Below are positions 59,851 through 64,000 of a DNA stretch of 64,000 nt, in pieces. The stretch comes from Smallanthus sonchifolius. Its lineage: Eukaryota; Streptophyta; Magnoliopsida; Asterales; Asteraceae. Positions within the stretch are counted from its first letter, which is position 1; each line of letters begins with the position of its first letter. The position numbers were made by a program, and so were the translations under genes. Under the pieces are notes generated by a model. It did not search any database. It was not told the DNA's origin and was given only the letters and a program-made list of their open reading frames with translations. The DNA is taken from contig CM042038.1 of the NCBI GenBank assembly GCA_023525975.1, forward strand, positions 10,169,272 to 10,233,271, read 5' to 3'.

Positions 59851-60247
59851 TATATAAGGCCTTGAAATCTTCATTCAGTCTTGAAAGATGAACCACACAA
59901 GTACAAGTTCTACCCCAGTTCCTTTTTCACACCGAGTAAATATACTCGACCTCTCTACTCGGACTACAAGGGGCGGTGTATCTCGATTACTCGGCCACCT
60001 TCTCTCCTACCCGGTTTGGACCGAGTTGTACGCCCCCATCACCCTTAGAGAGAGTGACTCGTTTAACAAAAAGTGGAAAAAGAAATAATGTTTCATTCAT
60101 TTATCAAATATTAAATGCTTTAATGTACTTTACTAGAGAGGGGTGTATTAGAGGATGCTTTAAGTGTAATATTTGTGCGTGGCAGGCGGAGATGGATAAA
60201 ATTTCGACGAGGGTGGCGCTTAAAAGAAGGAATATTCAAGTGGGGAA
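59851..60247 (+). CDS. possible short gene of unknown function, cut at right
   Basis: A TATA box (TATATAAGG, about 59851-59859) precedes an ATG at 59888 with an open frame of 66 residues (HRVNILDLSTRTTRGGVSRL, YPVWTELYAPITLRESD). A possible second exon starts after GGCAG at about 60186 and reads AEMDKISTRVALKRRNIQVG in another frame, where a decayed hAT-like end (from 60248) cuts the sequence. I do not recognise the protein. It may be a truncated gene or a pseudogene. Confidence 0.35.
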
Positions 60248-60360
60248 CAGGGGCGGAACTACCTTAAGGGTAGGGGTAGCCCCCGCTACCCCTCAACTTT
60301 TACGCGTAGTACAAAAAAAAAATTTACGGTTTTATGTATCCGGTTACCCCTGAGCAAAAT
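60248..60360. mobile_element. hAT-like MITE end, truncated
   Basis: Starts CAGGGGCGGAACTACC, the same type of end as at 22288 and 3381. A matching right end and 8-bp duplication were not found. Confidence 0.5.
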
Positions 60361-60519
60361 TTACATTACCTCTTAAATTTTATTAAAAAACCTAATACTT
60401 TATAAAAAGTGCTCACATTTTATTAAAAGTTTTGAGGTATTAATAAAACATTTGTGCTTTAGCCAGACCAAATGTTTTATTAAAACACAACACCTCATCA
60501 GCCAAATCAAAGCAACCGG

Positions 60520-60678
60520 GTTTTTATGGTTCTCTAACAGATCGAGATCTAAAAGTATTTCTTGGGAGAACTGGTGTAAATTTGTAATCATGTAATTTTT
60601 TCTTGTGTGTTGTTTTTCGCCCGGCCTGTTTTGGGGCAGTGTCTGTTTCCAATGAAAGTTACCGTTAAAAAAAAAAGA
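60520..60678 (+). repeat. tail of an unknown retroelement
   Basis: TTTTGGGGCAGTGTCTGTTT, then GAAAGTTACCGTT and an A-run (60667-60677). This resembles a 5'-truncated LINE or SINE tail. No body was recognised. Confidence 0.4.
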
Positions 60679-60969
60679 GCATTCTCATCAGTTTATTTGT
60701 CCCATCTTTATAATTACACTAAAAATTACTACCTTTTTTTCTTCTTTTCAATTAAATAATACTTTTTTTATATTTATCATTACATTTTCTCTCTCCTCCA
60801 CTCACAACATTTTCAAAAAATATTAAAAAATTTATGCAGGTGAACATTGTTTTCCCGAAATATACAAAAAATTTATACATTTTCTCTCTCCTTTATTCAT
60901 AACCACTTTAAACCACTATAAAAAATATAGGGAACCTCACTCACAAACATATGGGAAAACTGCTGTGAA

Positions 60970-63810
60970 TAGAGGTGGGCAAAAAAACCGGTTTGGAATA
61001 GTTAAACCGGTTTCGACCCGAATACGAACCGGTTTAAGTGGAACCGGTTTCAAACCGGTATGAACCGGCGGTTATGAACCGGTTTAATAGGCAAATATAT
61101 AAAACCGGTTTTTTGTGAACCGGTTTGTCAAACCGGTTTAAACCGGTTTAACGGTAACTTTCAAAATATAATCGTTGGGATAACGGCTATATAGCCGTTT
61201 TTTTGACCGTTAGACCCGTTTTTTACCGTTTTTTCACCCATTTTAACACCCAAACACATTATAAATAGGTAGTGGGTGTTTTGGTTAAATCATACTTCTC
61301 AAACCCGCTCTCTACACTCTCGTTTATAAAAAACGCTCGAAAACGCTCAAAAAACTCTCAAAAAAACGCTATGGCAGAATCAAGTTTTGGTGTTTCCTCT
61401 AACGAAGTTAGCGTTGTGAAAATCATACCAACAACGAGGAACCCCGCAATTTGGTCAAACTACGATCTATGTGAGTTGTCTAACGGGTTGGAACGTGCTC
61501 GTTGCAAAAATTGTGGTGGTTTTTTTAAAAAGGAATCAAATTCTACTCTAAAAACTCATCTGGAAAAATCGTGTCCGAGTTTGAAGAATATTCCGGGTGA
61601 GGGTCAAGCATCTATGACAAGCGAGGGTGGAATTTGGAACTTCGATCCAAATATTGTTTGAGATAGAATGGCGAAATTAGTTATTCAAAGAGGTTTCACA
61701 TTCAACCACTTCGACAACCCGCTCGTGACGAGGATGATTCAAGAAGCCCTTCAACCACGTTATCATCAAGTAAGTCGTAGCACTCTTAGACGTGATTGTC
61801 TAAAAATGTGGAAAAAAGCAAAAAAAGAATTAATTTTAGGTTTTGAAAAATTGGAAACCGGTGTGAACTTAACCACCGACGTTTGGTCGGCTCCACATGG
61901 TATTACCGACTCATATATTTGCGTTACCGCTCATTGGGTTGATCCCAATACGTGGCAAATGATGAAACGTACAATCGCGTTTGAGATGTTTGAATATCCG
62001 CACACGGGTCAAAATTTATTTCACATTTTAGATGGTGTGATAACCGAATTTAAATTACAAAATAAATTATTTTCAATATCTTTTGATAATGCCTCAAATA
62101 ATACAAATGCGGTTCAAAAATTAATATTAAAATATAATTCGATTTGCAACGACGCTTTTTTCCATAGTTGATGTATTGCACACATCATCAACTTAACCGT
62201 GCAAGACGGGCTTGCGGTTGAACCCGTTATTGAATTAAGTAATGCATTTCGAGTCATGCTTAAAGACGTTTTTAGTAGTAGCAAAAAAAGATACCATGAA
62301 TATATTAGATTATGTAACGATACGGGTTTGATTTGTTTAGGTCCCAATTGGGACCTCCCAACAAGATGGAATTCAACTTATAAAATGTTTCATAGTGCTA
62401 TACGTCAAAAAGATACTTTATCAATTTTTCATGATATGCTTTCCTCAAAACCGCGTCGTAAAATTCAAAGTTTTCCGTCTACGAGTTGGGACATTCTTGA
62501 AAATATAACCGAATTGCTCGAAGTTTTCAAAACCGCCACTACTTTTTTATCCGGGGTTTATTACCCCACAAGTCACTTGGCTCTTAAACAAATATTTCTA
62601 ATGTGTAACAAATTAGCCGAACTTGAAAATAAAAATACTCTTTTTACGAGAATGATAAAACCGATGAAAGAAAAATTTGTTAAATATTTTAAAGAAATGC
62701 CTCCGGTTATAACTTGTGCCGCCGCATTAAACCCTACAATTAATGTTTACGGTGTTGAAACCTTGATTGAAAAAATAACTTACGATTTGGATTTGAATGA
62801 TGAAGATATTCATTTTTCAACCGTAACAAAAACTTATTTTAACAAATGTTTGCAAGATTTGTTTGATATGTATTTACATAAATATGGTACAACACAAACC
62901 CCACATGATACGATGGGCGCGGGCGCATCAAGTAGTAGCTCGAGGAATGTGAACTTAAATTTGTATAACGAAATGAGAAATGAATTTACTAAACGGGCTA
63001 GAGGATCCACCCCGAGTAGCGAACTCGGAAGGTATACAGGAACAAACTTTTTATCATTTATGAGTCCGGATTTTTTTGAGGACTTTGATATTTTGGCGTG
63101 GTGGAAAGGAAACGAATCTACTTTTCCGGTCCTTTCCGCCATGGCCCGTGATTTACTAACCGTCCAAGCTTCCATGGTAGCTTCGGAATCCGTTTTTTCT
63201 CTTAGTGGCAGGGTTTTATCTATTCGAAGAACTAGACTCACCCCCGCGGCAATGGAAATGTGCATTTGCTTGAAAGACCATTTGGATGCGGTAGATAGGA
63301 GAAAAGATAGGAGTTCGCTTGAAGACGAAATTGAAGTTGAAGAATTCATACACGAATCTGAGGTCAACCAAGGATTGGCGAGCCCACTTACAAATGAAGA
63401 ACTCGCCGAAGATGATAGACTACGAGGATCCACTAGTAACTCTAAGAATGACGGCTAAAATTAAACAAAAAAACAAAAAAATATATATATATTTTTCTTT
63501 TTGTTGAATTGTAATGTTTAATTTTGTAATGTTTTGTGATTTCCGAACTCATACGGTATGAATAAACGTTGAACTTTATGTTTTTATTTGTTAAATATTT
63601 AAACAAATTTTTTTTTTTTAATAAAACCGGTTCACCAACCCGAACCGGTCCAGAACCGAACTGAACCGGTTCAACAGGTTCGGGATTCTACATGTGGAAA
63701 ACCGGTTTATACCCGAACCGGTTTAGTCAAAACCGGTTTCACTTTTGGTCAACTCAAACCGGTCCGGTTTGAAACCGGTTTGGGCCAAAAACCCGGTTTG
63801 TGCACCTCTA
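60970..63810 (+). mobile_element. Ac-like hAT DNA transposon, nearly complete
   Basis: 2841 bp with ends TAGAGGTGGGCAAA and TTTGTGCACCTCTA and a perfect 8-bp duplication GCTGTGAA at 60962-60969 and 63811-63818. The first 180 and last 190 bp are packed with AACCGGTT-type motifs, likely transposase binding sites. The transposase frame fills the middle. The perfect duplication and long frame suggest a fairly recent insertion. Confidence 0.94.
61371..63458 (+). pseudogene. hAT transposase (BED finger, hAT dimer domain) with two stop codons
   Basis: One reading frame of 696 codons runs from 61371 to 63458 and is broken only by TGA at 61659-61661 and TGA at 62169-62171. In order: BED zinc finger (NPAIWSNYDLCELSNG, RCKNCGGFF, STLKTHLEKSC, about 20-75), RNase H-like core (TTDVWSAPHGITDSYICVTA, SISFDNASNN, CIAHIINLTVQDG, WDLPTRWNSTY), and the hAT C-terminal dimer domain (FDILAWWKGN, FPVLSAMARDLLTVQASMVA, SGRVLSIRRTRLTP). 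Both stops sit where relatives carry Arg before conserved residues (..DRMAKL and ..CIAHIINL), so each can be explained by one C-to-T change of CGA. There are no frame changes. An alternative in-frame upstream start exists but the ATG at 61371 fits the family. Confidence 0.92.
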
Positions 63811-64000
63811 GCTGTGAATACTCTTATTTTAAAATAAGTGTAATTAAAGGTAACATTTTCCTAAATATTTATTTAGTTGTTTCTGTTATTTTTTATTTTT
63901 ATTTTATGAATAAATTAATTTAACTGTAATATTTATACATGGAGAATTAAATCATCTTTATTTTGTACATGTTTTTTCTCCGGACTCTATTACATTAAAA
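63811..64000. other. right flank, AT-rich
   Basis: No feature recognised before the window ends. Confidence 0.5.

Noticed and set aside
62834..63433. 199-residue minus-strand frame
   Set aside because: Shadow of the hAT transposase on the opposite strand.

Overview
This is a window of nuclear DNA from a flowering plant, a eudicot. The evidence is the intron-rich genes (a plastid-type ferritin, an ABA receptor, a CLASSY-type remodeler, a TBL/DUF231 gene), the AT-rich spacers, and the dense plant-type transposons: Ty1/copia and Ty3/gypsy LTRs, hAT, Tourist-like, Helitron and SINE copies. The style of repeats would fit the daisy family, but that is only an inference. There is nothing bacterial: no operons, CRISPR arrays or RNA genes were found. 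Exon boundaries were set by eye from GT..AG sites, reading frame and family conservation.

Layout. 1-5289: a copia element broken by a solo LTR, which itself carries a small hAT element, all inside an older gag remnant. 6075-8640 (-): ferritin, 8 exons. 8891-16030: Tourist-like element, Helitron-like AT-rich DNA, a truncated non-LTR retroelement tail with a restriction-like endonuclease motif set, a SINE, two solo LTRs and another SINE. 16256-22987 (+): ATG27-like membrane protein, 11 exons, with a 2.3 kb solo LTR in intron 3 and small transposons in later introns. 23303-25555: nested Helitrons, a SINE and a non-autonomous hAT element. 26357-31249 (+): a decayed TBL acetyltransferase-family gene. 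31437-34100: a long-TIR element and AT-rich DNA. 34108-34698 (-): intronless PYL ABA receptor with a hairpin MITE just upstream. 36500-38254: Helitron end, hAT-like element and SINE. 40200-40797 (-): mitochondrial-type ribosomal protein bL27, whose likely leader intron holds a 1.2 kb hAT element. 44246-50262: Helitron ends, a decayed 4.5 kb copia element (-) and a broken unknown gene fragment. 50809-55410 (-): CLASSY-like SNF2 protein, 5 coding exons. 57979-60970: small hAT element, a possible short gene, retroelement tails. 60970-63810: a near-complete Ac-like hAT element whose transposase frame is closed by two TGA codons.

The genes are unrelated housekeeping, hormone and chromatin genes and do not form a cluster. 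Much of the remaining sequence is transposon-derived. Many insertions could be dated relative to each other because their target-site duplications are intact. No clearly new biological system was found. The strongest leads are the endonuclease-bearing retroelement tail, the stacked Helitron ends next to a gene fragment, the inverted-repeat array inside a solo LTR, and the hAT element that seems to have been silenced by two CpG-type nonsense changes.
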